From Terriglobus roseus (GTDB lineage Bacteria; Acidobacteriota; Terriglobia; Terriglobales; Acidobacteriaceae): 64,000 nt of DNA. Shown piece by piece: positions 25,314 to 34,472 of this stretch; the first letter of the stretch is position 1, and every line of letters starts with the position of its first letter. The position numbers and the translations under genes are program-made. The notes under the pieces were generated by a model, which was not told the origin of the DNA, searched no databases, and saw only the letters and a list, made by a program, of their open reading frames with translations. The stretch lies in NCBI RefSeq assembly GCF_900105625.1, contig NZ_FNSD01000001.1:4678758-4742757 (forward strand). The letters run 5' to 3'.

Positions 25314-27188
25314 CTAGTCGTCGTCGGGCCGCTGCGGAAGCGCAATGTATGGGCCTGCGGGATTGCGGTGACCATACCGCACGATGTGCGGTGTCAGCAT
25401 CAACACGAGGTCTCCTGTGGTTCGCGTGCCATTGCGATTTGTAGTGCTCTGGAAACCTGGCAATTCGCTCAGGCCGGGCGTACCGGTAACGGCAGTGGTC
25501 TCTGCGCTGTTGGTATTGCTGATCATCATGGCAGTCTCGCCATCAGCCATCGTCAGATCCGACGTGAACTGGCGACTGGACAGGATCGGAATCCCGTTCA
25601 GTGAATTGCCGGAGAGCGCACTGACCTTCACCTCCAGGTGCATGCTGACATCGCCCGTGCGCAGGATGCGAGGCACCGCCGTTATGACCAGTCCCAGGTC
25701 CTCATACTGCACCTGCGGAATGACGCCGGTACTGCCCGTCGAGCTGGTTCCGAGGTACTGCGCCAGCAGGCTAGCAAGGCTTACACCGTTCACCGTCGTG
25801 TTGGTGGTGCTTGTCGAGGCGATGTCGCTGAAAAGCGACGTCTGAATGGGATAGCGAGTGCCCGCCTTGAAGATGATCGTCTGCCGATCGCTGCCGCGCA
25901 GTTGCACATCCTCCAAGGAACGCGCATCACTCTGCGACAGCGCAAGATTGATGGTGGGGCTGTTGCCCGTCGACAACACGGACGTAGTCGCACCACCACC
26001 GAAGATGAGGAAGCTGTTCGCCAGCAGGGAACTGGAACCTCCGACACCGGCGACGAAGACCAGGTAAGCCGCAATCTCGTACACGCTGGTGGTGGAAGGT
26101 ATCACTCCGCTGGCGATGAGTTGTGTCACCAGCGACTGGTTTGCAGCCACGATGCTCTGCGCCTGGGATGCGAGGCTGAAGGCGCTGAGCGATGCCGGCA
26201 GAATAATGCCAAGGTTTTGTGTGCGCGACTTATCGACGGCGTAAAGCTTCATATCGATGACGACATCGCTGTTGCCTGTCAGCAGGTCATTGAAGATCTT
26301 GTCTGCAGCGTCCACCAGTTCTGCCGGACCTCGCACCACCAGTGACCCCTCAACCGGCTGTACGCTCACCTGCTTCAAAGTCAGCAGGTTCTGCGCGATG
26401 CTCACGAAATCCTTCAGTTGATCTGCGGAGAAGCCCGGCAGGTAGTAGACGGCTTCCACCAGGCGCTCGTAGCGCTGTCGATTTGGTGTTGTGTCGGTCG
26501 CGAAAATGAGTGTGTGTTCGTCCAGCGGCACCGACATTGTATTCGTGAGAACGGCAAAGACGCTCATCACCTCGTCGTAGCTGGCATCATCCACGTCAAT
26601 GCGGTACGACTTCGCGGGGATTTCCGGGTCGAGCACAGCCTTCAGTCCGTAATCGGCTGCTATGTGTGACGCGAGCGTGCGGATGTCACTGCGCTCGTGG
26701 TAGCTGTGAAGGCCGTTGGTATGCAGCAGAACAACGCCGCCGGCAACATCCATCCGCCGCACCGGCTTCACGACAGGAGGCGTATTGTGCTGCGTGACAC
26801 GCGGATTGTCCCGGTCCAGAACCCGAGCCTGCTCCACCAAGGCATCTGCTGCAGAGGCGTCCGTGGGACGTTTTGCAGCGGCCTGCTGCAGCAGATTCGT
26901 CACACGGTGTTCGCGCGAAAGCACCAGCGCCTGCACGTATTCAGCATGTGTGGGATCGGCGGAGACGGCCCGCGCGAAGTCTCGTTCCGCAGGCAAAAAC
27001 TCACTCTTGCTGAGGTGCTTCGCCCCGGAAAGATAAGCGTCTTCCGCTGTGGCGCGCTGTTTCGCAGAAGGAGGGAGCGGGCTCTTGGGATCGGGCGCAG
27101 TCGATTGAGCGCTTGCAGCGGGCGCAACGAGAAGCGCAGCAATGCATGCCAGGGATAGTCCGCGGCGATGGGTCAGAGAAGCAGTCAT
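25314..27188 (-). CDS. Secretin-family outer-membrane protein (GspD/PilQ-like)
   Basis: 624 residues. Signal peptide ending APAASAQ; TPR-like helical repeats about 30-125 (AKHLSKSEFLPAERDFARAVSADPTHAEYVQALVLS); N-domain about 160-300 with STN/N1-like strands (LASHIAADYGLKAVLDPEIPAKSYRIDVDDASYDEVMSVF; VEGSLVVRGPAELVDAADKIF); secretin domain to about 600 with the conserved VQYEDLGLVITAVPRIL and DGETAMMISNTNS.. GTPGLSELPGFQ segments. Secretins form outer-membrane gates for type II secretion or type IV pili. No other gsp or pil gene is in the window. It lies 35 bases after the Fis-type HTH gene. Closest match is the TPR-secretin type common in acidobacteria. Confidence 0.85.
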   Translation of the reverse strand: MTASLTHRRGLSLACIAALLVAPAASAQSTAPDPKSPLPPSAKQRATAEDAYLSGAKHLSKSEFLPAERDFARAVSADPTHAEYVQALVLSREHRVTNLLQQAAAKRPTDASAADALVEQARVLDRDNPRVTQHNTPPVVKPVRRMDVAGGVVLLHTNGLHSYHERSDIRTLASHIAADYGLKAVLDPEIPAKSYRIDVDDASYDEVMSVFAVLTNTMSVPLDEHTLIFATDTTPNRQRYERLVEAVYYLPGFSADQLKDFVSIAQNLLTLKQVSVQPVEGSLVVRGPAELVDAADKIFNDLLTGNSDVVIDMKLYAVDKSRTQNLGIILPASLSAFSLASQAQSIVAANQSLVTQLIASGVIPSTTSVYEIAAYLVFVAGVGGSSSLLANSFLIFGGGATTSVLSTGNSPTINLALSQSDARSLEDVQLRGSDRQTIIFKAGTRYPIQTSLFSDIASTSTTNTTVNGVSLASLLAQYLGTSSTGSTGVIPQVQYEDLGLVITAVPRILRTGDVSMHLEVKVSALSGNSLNGIPILSSRQFTSDLTMADGETAMMISNTNSAETTAVTGTPGLSELPGFQSTTNRNGTRTTGDLVLMLTPHIVRYGHRNPAGPYIALPQRPDDD

Positions 27189-27223
27189 GCCTGCAGCATT
27201 AGACGTTCGAGAGGCGACAAACT

Positions 27224-27514
27224 CTAGCGGACACGTGCGAGCGTCTGAAGACGGGGTGTTCCCGCGGCGCGATCGCTGCGTGCCGGCCGCTTCAGGCCAT
27301 TGCGGATCTGTGCCGTGTCCATTTCCAATTCGGCAAGCGTCCGGCTCAGCGTGTTGCGGTGCATGCCGAGTTCTTCAGCACTTTTGCACTGATTGCCGCG
27401 ATGGCTCAGAAGAACCTGCAGAAGGTAGCGCCGTTTGAATTCACGCACAGCTTCTTCGTACGAAACGCCGTCCGCATGCATCTGCGCCACCAGGATGTCC
27501 ATTTCCCGCTTCAC
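27224..27514 (-). CDS. Small Fis-type helix-turn-helix protein
   Basis: 96 residues from GTG 27514, with GAGGTGAG as ribosome site; that site overlaps the TGA stop of cvpA, implying coupling. Residues about 20-65 (YEEAVREFKRRYLLQVLLSHRGNQCKSAEELGMHRNTLSRTLAELEMD) match the C-terminal Fis/NtrC DNA-binding helix-turn-helix (HTH_8), with no receiver or AAA+ domain. The C-terminus is basic and low-complexity. Probably a DNA-binding regulator; its position between cvpA and the secretin gene suggests local control of one or both. Confidence 0.8.
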   Translation of the reverse strand: MKREMDILVAQMHADGVSYEEAVREFKRRYLLQVLLSHRGNQCKSAEELGMHRNTLSRTLAELEMDTAQIRNGLKRPARSDRAAGTPRLQTLARVR

Positions 27515-27525
27515 TCGTACTCACC

Positions 27526-28128
27526 TCAGTCTGATGGCGTCGTGCGTATCTTGATCGTCGCAGGCTCACCGGCGGCGCTTCTGGCATGTGACCACCAGAG
27601 GCTGGCCGGGAGGCGCTTTCCAAAGTCGCGCGGCACAACGAAGGATATCCCATGCGCGGCCGGAAGCAAATAGGGCAAAAGCACTGAAGTTTTCGCAGCG
27701 GCAAAATCGCGCAGAAAAGGGGCCATCGGCAGGATCAGCGCAGCAAGAAGAAGCACGCCGCGAGCGAACCCAAAACAGGCGCCCCCAAGGCGATTCAGGA
27801 AGCCAAGCCCAATGGCGCCGGCCGCACTGTGCAGCAACCGTCCCAGCAGCGCCGCAACGACGTAAACCGCGGCCAGGATCAGCACAAACGCCACGATCTC
27901 CGCAAAGGCGTAGGGCGTAAGCCACCGCGCCAGGTAGGCTGCCCCTTGGGGTGCGTACCAGCATGCGGCAAAGATGCCGATCAACAGACCGGCAAGCGAG
28001 ACCAGGGAACGGATCAGGCCGCGCATGAATGCCGTGACGGTCGAGATGGCGAGCACGAGCGCAATCGTCCAGTCGAGCGGATTCATGCCGTTCAGGCCGA
28101 TTGTGACGCCGTGCAGGGCATTGTTCAT
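27526..28128 (-). CDS. cvpA: CvpA-family membrane protein
   Basis: Up to 200 residues with four hydrophobic segments: WTIALVLAISTVTAFMRGL, SLVSLAGLLIGIFAACWYA, EIVAFVLILAAVYVVAALLG and GFARGVLLLAALILPMAPF. The GLIRSLVSLAGLLIGI segment is the CvpA core. The true N-terminus may be the internal ATG at 28086, since MNPLDWTIALVL matches the usual CvpA start, but 28128 gives a five-base gap to purC and coupled translation. In E. coli cvpA precedes purF; here it follows purC, so the link to purine genes is retained in another form. Roles proposed for the family are colicin V secretion and envelope integrity. Confidence 0.82.
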   Translation of the reverse strand: MNNALHGVTIGLNGMNPLDWTIALVLAISTVTAFMRGLIRSLVSLAGLLIGIFAACWYAPQGAAYLARWLTPYAFAEIVAFVLILAAVYVVAALLGRLLHSAAGAIGLGFLNRLGGACFGFARGVLLLAALILPMAPFLRDFAAAKTSVLLPYLLPAAHGISFVVPRDFGKRLPASLWWSHARSAAGEPATIKIRTTPSD

Positions 28129-28133
28129 GGCGA

Positions 28134-29027
28134 TTATTCCGGCAGCTCCTGCTTGCCAGTGAGCAGCGTGAAGGCCTGCAGGTACTTGGCCCGCGTCTCC
28201 TCAACCACTTCGTCGGGCAGCGCGGGTGCAGGCAACTGCTTGTTCCAATGGATGCGCTCCAGATAGTCCCGCACAAACTGCTTGTCGAACGACGGCTGCG
28301 CGCCGCCGGGCGCGTAGCCGCTGGCGAGCCAGTAGCGGGATGAGTCCGGAGTCAATACTTCGTCGGCCAGCACCAGCAGATCGCTGCCATCCTTTGCGGG
28401 AACAAAGCCGAACTCAAACTTGGTGTCCGCGAGAATGAGGCCCTTGCTCTCGGCATATTTCGAGGCCGTTGAGTAAATGGACAGTGTCAGCATTCGAAGC
28501 TCTTCGGCCAGTTCCTCACCGACTGCATCGACGACGTGATCGAAGCCCACGTTCTCGTCATGTCCGGTGTGGTTCTTCGCTGCGGGCGTAAAGATCGGTT
28601 GGGGCAGGCGGTCGCTCTCGCGGAGACCGCTTGGCAGCTCGATGCCGCACACCGCGCCAGTCTGCTGGTAATCCTTCCATCCCGATCCAGAGAGGTAGCC
28701 GCGCGCGACGCACTCCACCTGCACCATCCGAGCACGCTGCACAATCATGCTGCGGCCGCGCAGATCGTCACTGAATGCCTGCAAATCTGCGGGATAGTCG
28801 CGGACGTCCGCCGTGATCAGGTGGTTTGGAACCAGATTCCGCAGGAAATCAAACCAGAAGAGGGATAGTTGCGTCAGCACCTTGCCTTTATCGGGCACCA
28901 GGCTACCCAGCACATGGTCGAAGGCAGAGATGCGGTCACTTGCCACAAACAGCAGACGGTCCGTGCCGACCTCGTACAGGTCGCGCACCTTGCCAGTCAG
29001 GATCGGTTTCAGGTCGCTAAAGCTCAT
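28134..29027 (-). CDS. purC: Phosphoribosylaminoimidazole-succinocarboxamide synthase
   Basis: 297 residues. Motifs of SAICAR synthetase: GKVRDLYEVGTDRLLFVASDRISAFD (12-37), VECVARGYLSGSGWKDYQQTG, TKFEFGFV and VLTPDSSRYWLASGY. It joins CAIR to aspartate using ATP in de novo purine synthesis; the purB product acts on its product, and purB is in this window at 38.3-39.6 kb. The length and the GYLSGS motif fit the fungal/actinobacterial-type long PurC rather than the 240-residue enterobacterial form. First gene of a minus-strand run with cvpA, the Fis-type HTH gene and the secretin gene. Confidence 0.95.
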   Translation of the reverse strand: MSFSDLKPILTGKVRDLYEVGTDRLLFVASDRISAFDHVLGSLVPDKGKVLTQLSLFWFDFLRNLVPNHLITADVRDYPADLQAFSDDLRGRSMIVQRARMVQVECVARGYLSGSGWKDYQQTGAVCGIELPSGLRESDRLPQPIFTPAAKNHTGHDENVGFDHVVDAVGEELAEELRMLTLSIYSTASKYAESKGLILADTKFEFGFVPAKDGSDLLVLADEVLTPDSSRYWLASGYAPGGAQPSFDKQFVRDYLERIHWNKQLPAPALPDEVVEETRAKYLQAFTLLTGKQELPE

Positions 29028-29096
29028 CCTCTTGATTTCACCACTTTTTCCCGAGTACGTGCGGATTCATGCGGTAAGGCACCGGTTCGGTTACCC

Positions 29097-29111
29097 GCGT
29101 CTGTCAGACGC
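29097..29111. promoter_or_regulatory. Short palindrome between purC and the sugar transporter
   Basis: GCGTCTGTCAGACGC: perfect 7-bp arms around a single T, in the 169-base divergent region. It is about 70 bases upstream of the purC ATG and 86 bases upstream of the transporter ATG. Possible operator; no regulator identified. Confidence 0.3.
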
Positions 29112-29196
29112 AGGCAACAAATCGTGCACTTTCTGCGATAGGCTGGCGTTTCTGCAATCGGCGTCGAAAGTGACGAGCCGTTTTCAAGGAGTCCTC

Positions 29197-30525
29197 ATGC
29201 ACGGCGCCCCGCCCGCAACCACCACGAGACAACAGCTTCACGAAGCACCTGATCCAAACATTCCGTTGTTCAGTGCGAGCCATCGCACCGCCTTCTTCGT
29301 AGTGACTGCGCTCTTCTTCCTTTGGGCGCTGCCAAACAACCTGAATGATGTGCTGATCCGGCAATTTATGAAGGCGTTCCAGATATCGCGTCTGCAGGCG
29401 GGTCTGGTGCAGTCTGCGTTCTACTTTGGCTACTTCTGTATCTCGATGCCCGCAGCCTACGTGCTGCGGCGCTGGGGATACCGGGTTGGCCTGGTTGCAG
29501 GCGTGCTGCTGTATGGCGTGGGCTGCCTCCTGTTCTGGCCGGCCGCCCTGGCGAACCAATATAGCTTTTTCCTGGTGGCGTTGTTTGTTATTGCGGCAGG
29601 ACTCGCGTTCCTTGAGACGGGCGGCGCATCGTTCATCACGTTGCTCGGCGATCCTTCGACCTCAGAACGACGATTGAACTTTGCACAAGCCTTCAATCCT
29701 CCCGGCACGATTGCAGGCGCGCTCATCGGGACGGTCTTCATCTTTTCCGGTATCGAACCCAGTGCTGCCGAGACAGCGCAGATGAAAGCCGCAGGCACAT
29801 ACGCTGCATTTCTGCATCGCGAAACGCTGCGCGTGACCACGCCGTACCTCGTCCTGGCACTCGTTGTGTTTCTGTTTGCCGTCTTGCTGATGCGCGTGAA
29901 ATTTCCTGCACGCACGTTGAGTCAGGACCAGTTTCCCTTCGAAGAGCGCGGCACGACAGCCAGCCTCATTCACGTGCCACACTTCGTTTGGGCGGTTATC
30001 TCGCAGTTCTTCTACGTAGGTGCGCAGGTCGCTTCGTGGAGCTTCCTGATCCAGTACGCGCATGACTATGCGCACCAGCCCGAGAAGATCGCGGGCTATT
30101 TTCTAAGCGGCAGTCTGGCGATCTTTTCCGTTGGCCGCTTTGCTGCGACAGCGCTCATGAAGTATGTCCGGCCAAATGTCTTGATGGGCGTCTTCGCACT
30201 GGTGAACGTGGCTTTGCTGGTGTTAGTGATCACGCTTCCAGGTTGGGTCGGTCTCTGGGCGCTTATGCTGACTAGCTTCTTCATGTCGCTGATGTATCCC
30301 ACCAACTTTGCACTTGGCTTGAAGGGGCTTGGGGCAAACACGACGCTGGGCGCAAGTGTGCTGGTTATGGCGATCATCGGCGGCGCTGTTGCAACGCCCG
30401 TTGTCGGTTGGGTGGCGGAACGCACCGGCAGCATGGCGATGTCGTTCGTGGTGCCGCTGTGTTGCTATCTGGTAGTTGCCTACTTCGCCTTCATCGGGTC
30501 GAAGGTACGCACAAAGACTGATTGA
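29197..30525 (+). CDS. Sugar MFS transporter (FucP-like)
   Basis: 442 residues from ATG 29197, with AAGGAG five bases upstream; the longer frame to 28813 only reads antisense to purC. Twelve hydrophobic segments. FucP-family marks: FFLWALPNNLNDVLIRQFMKAFQISRLQAGLVQSAFYFGYF, with Asn and Asp residues of the first helix, and LETGGASFITLLGDP in helix 4-5. The family imports fucose, glucose, galactose or N-acetylglucosamine by proton symport; the exact sugar cannot be told. Monocistronic, convergent with smc, with a shared terminator between them. Confidence 0.9.
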   Translation: MHGAPPATTTRQQLHEAPDPNIPLFSASHRTAFFVVTALFFLWALPNNLNDVLIRQFMKAFQISRLQAGLVQSAFYFGYFCISMPAAYVLRRWGYRVGLVAGVLLYGVGCLLFWPAALANQYSFFLVALFVIAAGLAFLETGGASFITLLGDPSTSERRLNFAQAFNPPGTIAGALIGTVFIFSGIEPSAAETAQMKAAGTYAAFLHRETLRVTTPYLVLALVVFLFAVLLMRVKFPARTLSQDQFPFEERGTTASLIHVPHFVWAVISQFFYVGAQVASWSFLIQYAHDYAHQPEKIAGYFLSGSLAIFSVGRFAATALMKYVRPNVLMGVFALVNVALLVLVITLPGWVGLWALMLTSFFMSLMYPTNFALGLKGLGANTTLGASVLVMAIIGGAVATPVVGWVAERTGSMAMSFVVPLCCYLVVAYFAFIGSKVRTKTD

Positions 30526-30540
30526 TTGCGCGTGAGGTAT

Positions 30541-30588
30541 AGACAGAAGAGGGCATAGCTTCGCGCCTTGCCCTCTTCTGCCTGTCTT
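30541..30588. terminator. Bidirectional terminator between MFS and smc genes
   Basis: AGACAGAAGAGGGCA pairs with TGCCCTCTTCTGCCTGTCT across a 13-base loop; the innermost 11 bp (AGAAGAGGGCA/TGCCCTCTTCT) are perfect. It lies in the 74-base gap between convergent genes, so it can serve both. Confidence 0.65.
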
Positions 30589-30599
30589 AATCCCTTTGA

Positions 30600-33500
30600 C
30601 TACGCGACGCGTCTTGGCTCGGCCTTGTTCAGGTTGACGCTGACAATCTTGCTCACGCCGGGCTCCTGCATGGTCACGCCATAGATCACATCTGCCTCCG
30701 TCATCGTCCGCTTATGGTGGGTGATGACAACGAACTGCGTGTCCTTGCTCATTTCATGAACCAGACGGGCAAAGCGACCCACGTTGGTCTCGTCAAGCGG
30801 TGCATCGACTTCGTCCAAGACGCAGAAGGGGCTGGGCTGGAACTCAAAGATGCCGACGAGCAGTGAGAGGGCAGTGAGCGCCTTCTCACCACCGGAGAGC
30901 AGCAGTACATTCTGCATCTTCTTACCGGGCGGCGACGCGACCAGGTCGATGCCGCTCTCTGCAGAGTTCGACTCGTCCGTCAACTTCATGGTCGCCTGCC
31001 CACCACCGAAGAGCTTCACGAAGGTATCCGAGAAATTTTTGTTGATGATGGCGAACGCATCGTCGAACTTGATCTTGCTGATCTCGTCGATTTCCTTGAT
31101 GGCGCCCTGCGTGTTAGCGATGGAATCCAGCAGATCCTTGCGCTGCGTCTCCAGGAAGCTGTGACGCTGCTCGGCCTCTGCGAACTCTTCCAACGCCATC
31201 ATGTTGACGGGGCCCATTGCCTCCAGCTTGCCCTTCATCGTCCGTGTCTCTTCGTCGGCAGCGTCCAGCGCCTCTGCAGTGATGGGCTCGATGCTGGTAT
31301 CCGCACGCAGCTCTTCAGCAGGCATGTTCAGGTCGTTCAGTGACTGCGCCTCGAGATGTTCGATCTCGCTGGACAGGCGGGCGATCTTCGTCTGCAGTGT
31401 GGCACGTTGCTCGCGAAGGCCTTCGATCTCCGTGCGCATGGTGCGCAGTAAGGAGTTCTTCTCGGCGATCGTCGCCCGAAGGGCGGTCGCTTCGGCGCTC
31501 AGGCGGTGTGCTTCGGCGGTCAACTGTTCACGCTGAGCGGTCAATTCCGCCTGCTGTTCCGTCAGCTGGATCGTCTCCTCTTCGCGGCGTGTGCGCTCAG
31601 CGGCAGCGCCCGCGATCTGACCTTCCAAGTGAACGATGCGCTGCTGCGTGGTGTTGCGCATGCGCTCGTTCTGCTCGAAGTTGGCAGAGGCATTACGGCG
31701 TCGTTCTTCGAGCCCCGCGAGGGCTGCAGCAGCCGCTGCTGCCGCTGCTTGCACCTCCTCGCGCTGTAGGCGGAGATCTTCTATGCGCAGCACCGCTTCG
31801 TTTACGCGAGCATCGATAGCTTCCCGCTCGACGCTCAACTGTGCTGCCTCAGTCTGCTTGCGCTCGATCAGGTCTTGCTTCTGCGCACGCGCATCGCGAT
31901 TCCGTTCGGAGTGCAGAGACCAGTCGGCAAGACGCTTCTCGATGCGCGCGGCCTCCGAGTCCATCTGGCGGAGAGCAGCACCGCTGTTTGCGGCTTCACG
32001 CTCGGCATCGCGCCGCTCGTTGCCCTTGGCTTCGATGGCATGCTGCATCTCCTGGATCTGCTTCGTCAGGCCAGCAACACCAAGCTCGCTCTGTGAAAGA
32101 TCTGCCTGCACGGCCTCCAGTTTTGCTTGGATCTCACGCAGTTCACTCTTGAGAGCGAGCGGACCTCCTGAGCGCGCTTTGCCGCCCGTCACCGTCACAT
32201 TGTGATAGGTTTCGCCAGAGGGCGACAGGAAGAATGCCTCTGGATTCTCAAGCGCCAGCGTGCGCGCGGTCTCGCTGTCCGGGGCAATGAAGCCCTCACG
32301 CAGCTTGGGAAGGACTACCTCAAGAGACCTCCCAAATCCATTGAGTATCCGGATGCAGTCCTTCAGCGGACGCGCGCCCCGCAGTTCGCCCACAGACCGG
32401 CTCGCCATGCCGTCTCCATACGCAGGCGCTGATTCACTGTGAACCAGGAACGTGGCGCGGCCGTCAACATTGCCCTTCAGAAGCCCGATGCCAGCGTCCG
32501 CGGAGTTCCAATCCTTCACGACGACGTAATTCAGCTCTTCCTTCAGGAACTCATCGACGACTGCTCCGTGCTCATCATCCACTTCCAGAAAGTCCGCTAG
32601 TGTTCCAACCGGGGCCACGCTTGTCCCAATGCCATTCGCCTTGAAGAGCTTCCGCACCGTCTCACTGGAGTAGCTATGGTCGCGGATGAGCGCTTCCAAC
32701 GAGTTCTTGCGGCCCGTCAGCGTCGCTGCCTCCGCCCGCAGATGATCGCCCCGACGCCGCGTCTCCATCTCCTCGCGGCGCTTGGCGTCCAGGTCCAGGC
32801 GCAGTTGGGCTATCTCCGCCTCCAGCCGCTTCAGGCGATCGGTCACGGACTCGAAGGTCATCGAGACCTGCCCACGCTGCTTGCCCAGAGCTTCTAATTC
32901 GACCTTGGCTTGTTCGGATTCGCCAACCAGCCGCTGCGCGTCGCGCTCAAGACCTGCGAGCGATTCGGCCGCCTGTGCCTCCTCGCGATGCACGTTGCTG
33001 ATGCGCTGCATCAACTGCATGGACTGATGGCGACCGTTGCCGGCTTCACGGTCGGCGTTGTTTACCTGCGACTGCGCCTCGCTGGCCTCGCGCTGCTTCG
33101 TCTGGGCCTCTTGACGCGCGCCTTCAGTGTCCGCGGTTGCCGTCTCCAGGAAGAGCCGCAAACCGTCGCGATCCGCTGAGAGTGCTTCTATCTGATGCTT
33201 CAGCTGCGCCAGCTCATCTGTACCGCTGGCGACGCGTGCTGCGAGGTCGTTGACGCGGTCATTGTTGGAGTGAATACGGGCTGTCGCACGCTCCAACTCA
33301 ACACGCGTCTCGTTGATGCGGCTCTGTGCTGCACGAATCTCTTCATCCAATTCGTACCCGCGCGCGACACCCGCCGTGTGATCTGCATCGAGCGCCTCCA
33401 GCGAAGTCGCTTGCTCATCAATGGAAGTGGTGAGTTTGTTCACCGACTCTTCTGACGTAGACCGATCCGCATCGTGCTGCGACAAGCGGCTGCGCAGGAC

Positions 33501-34472
33501 AACACGCAGTTTGGCGCGCAGCTCGTCGCGCATCTGGCCATAGCGCTCAGCCTTTGACGCCTGCCGCTTGAGGCTGCCCATCTGCCGTGTCACTTCGTCG
33601 AAGATGTCATCGACACGCGCAAGGTTTTGTTTCGCGGCCTCGAGTCGAAGCTCAGCAAGACGCTTCTTCGTCTTGAAGCGCGTGATCCCGGCCGCCTCTT
33701 CGATGATGGATCGGCGATCCAACGGCTTCGAGGACAACAGTTGGCCAATGCGCTCCTGGCCGATGATCGCGTAGTTCTCGCCGGACAGGCCGGTGCCAAA
33801 AAAGATGTCCTGAATATCGCGCAGGCGGCAGATCTTGCCATTCAGCAGGTACTCCGACTCGCCCGAGCGGAAGAGCCGGCGCGTGACGGTGATCTCACCA
33901 GCGCGGACAGGGGCACGGTTGAACTTGCGGCGACGAATCTTCAGCACGAGGGGCGTGGGAGCAGTCGTCCCGGCTTCGGCAGCAGCCTGCTCAGCATTGG
34001 GATCGATCGGAGCATCGACTTCGATCTCTTCCGACTCTTCGTCCGGAGGGATGGGCCCGGGCTGAGCCTCTGCCACGGCGGCCAGTGTGGCCTCGGCGCT
34101 CATGTTGCGCTCAGCGGTCTCGTCCCAGTCGTTGATCTCGGCCGGTTTGGATGTCACCGAACCCATGTTGATCGTTTCGCCTGCATCGCTGGCGTCATAG
34201 ACGTCTGGGTCGACCAGCGTCAGGGAGACCTCGGCCATGCCGGTGGGCTTGCGGTCGCGCGTCCCGGCGAAGATCACGTCTTCCATCTTCACGCCGCGCA
34301 GGCTCTTCGCACTCTGCTCACCCAGCACCCATGTAATAGCGTCCGAGATGTTCGACTTGCCACAGCCATTCGGGCCGACAATGGCTGCGATGCCGCTGCC
34401 GCTAAGCTGCACATCCGTGCGGTCGCAGAAAGACTTAAAGCCGAGAATCTGAACACGCTTGAGCTTGAGCAA
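30600..34472 (-). CDS. smc: Chromosome segregation protein SMC (with acidic head insertion)
   Basis: 1290 residues from TTG 34472, with GGAGGT nine bases upstream. Walker A GPNGCGKSN (33-41), long coiled coils, hinge about 600-760 (GTLADFLEVDDEHGAVVDEFL), signature LLSGGEKALTALSLL, Walker B FCVLDEVDAPLDE and D-loop. It is a DNA-entrapping ATPase that works with ScpA/ScpB in chromosome compaction. Typical bacterial SMC is about 1150-1200 residues; the excess is largely an acidic Ala/Pro/Glu-rich stretch (about 92-175, including PPDEESEEIEVDAPIDPNAEQ) inserted between AEVSLTLVD and ITVTRRLFRSGESEYLLNG, where other SMCs have 10-15 residues. It looks like a disordered loop on the ATPase head. Confidence 0.93.
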   Translation of the reverse strand: MLKLKRVQILGFKSFCDRTDVQLSGSGIAAIVGPNGCGKSNISDAITWVLGEQSAKSLRGVKMEDVIFAGTRDRKPTGMAEVSLTLVDPDVYDASDAGETINMGSVTSKPAEINDWDETAERNMSAEATLAAVAEAQPGPIPPDEESEEIEVDAPIDPNAEQAAAEAGTTAPTPLVLKIRRRKFNRAPVRAGEITVTRRLFRSGESEYLLNGKICRLRDIQDIFFGTGLSGENYAIIGQERIGQLLSSKPLDRRSIIEEAAGITRFKTKKRLAELRLEAAKQNLARVDDIFDEVTRQMGSLKRQASKAERYGQMRDELRAKLRVVLRSRLSQHDADRSTSEESVNKLTTSIDEQATSLEALDADHTAGVARGYELDEEIRAAQSRINETRVELERATARIHSNNDRVNDLAARVASGTDELAQLKHQIEALSADRDGLRLFLETATADTEGARQEAQTKQREASEAQSQVNNADREAGNGRHQSMQLMQRISNVHREEAQAAESLAGLERDAQRLVGESEQAKVELEALGKQRGQVSMTFESVTDRLKRLEAEIAQLRLDLDAKRREEMETRRRGDHLRAEAATLTGRKNSLEALIRDHSYSSETVRKLFKANGIGTSVAPVGTLADFLEVDDEHGAVVDEFLKEELNYVVVKDWNSADAGIGLLKGNVDGRATFLVHSESAPAYGDGMASRSVGELRGARPLKDCIRILNGFGRSLEVVLPKLREGFIAPDSETARTLALENPEAFFLSPSGETYHNVTVTGGKARSGGPLALKSELREIQAKLEAVQADLSQSELGVAGLTKQIQEMQHAIEAKGNERRDAEREAANSGAALRQMDSEAARIEKRLADWSLHSERNRDARAQKQDLIERKQTEAAQLSVEREAIDARVNEAVLRIEDLRLQREEVQAAAAAAAAALAGLEERRRNASANFEQNERMRNTTQQRIVHLEGQIAGAAAERTRREEETIQLTEQQAELTAQREQLTAEAHRLSAEATALRATIAEKNSLLRTMRTEIEGLREQRATLQTKIARLSSEIEHLEAQSLNDLNMPAEELRADTSIEPITAEALDAADEETRTMKGKLEAMGPVNMMALEEFAEAEQRHSFLETQRKDLLDSIANTQGAIKEIDEISKIKFDDAFAIINKNFSDTFVKLFGGGQATMKLTDESNSAESGIDLVASPPGKKMQNVLLLSGGEKALTALSLLVGIFEFQPSPFCVLDEVDAPLDETNVGRFARLVHEMSKDTQFVVITHHKRTMTEADVIYGVTMQEPGVSKIVSVNLNKAEPRRVA

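Noticed and set aside
28813..29196. N-terminal extension of the sugar MFS transporter frame
   Set aside because: It overlaps purC antisense, lacks conserved sequence, and ATG 29197 has a good AAGGAG site.
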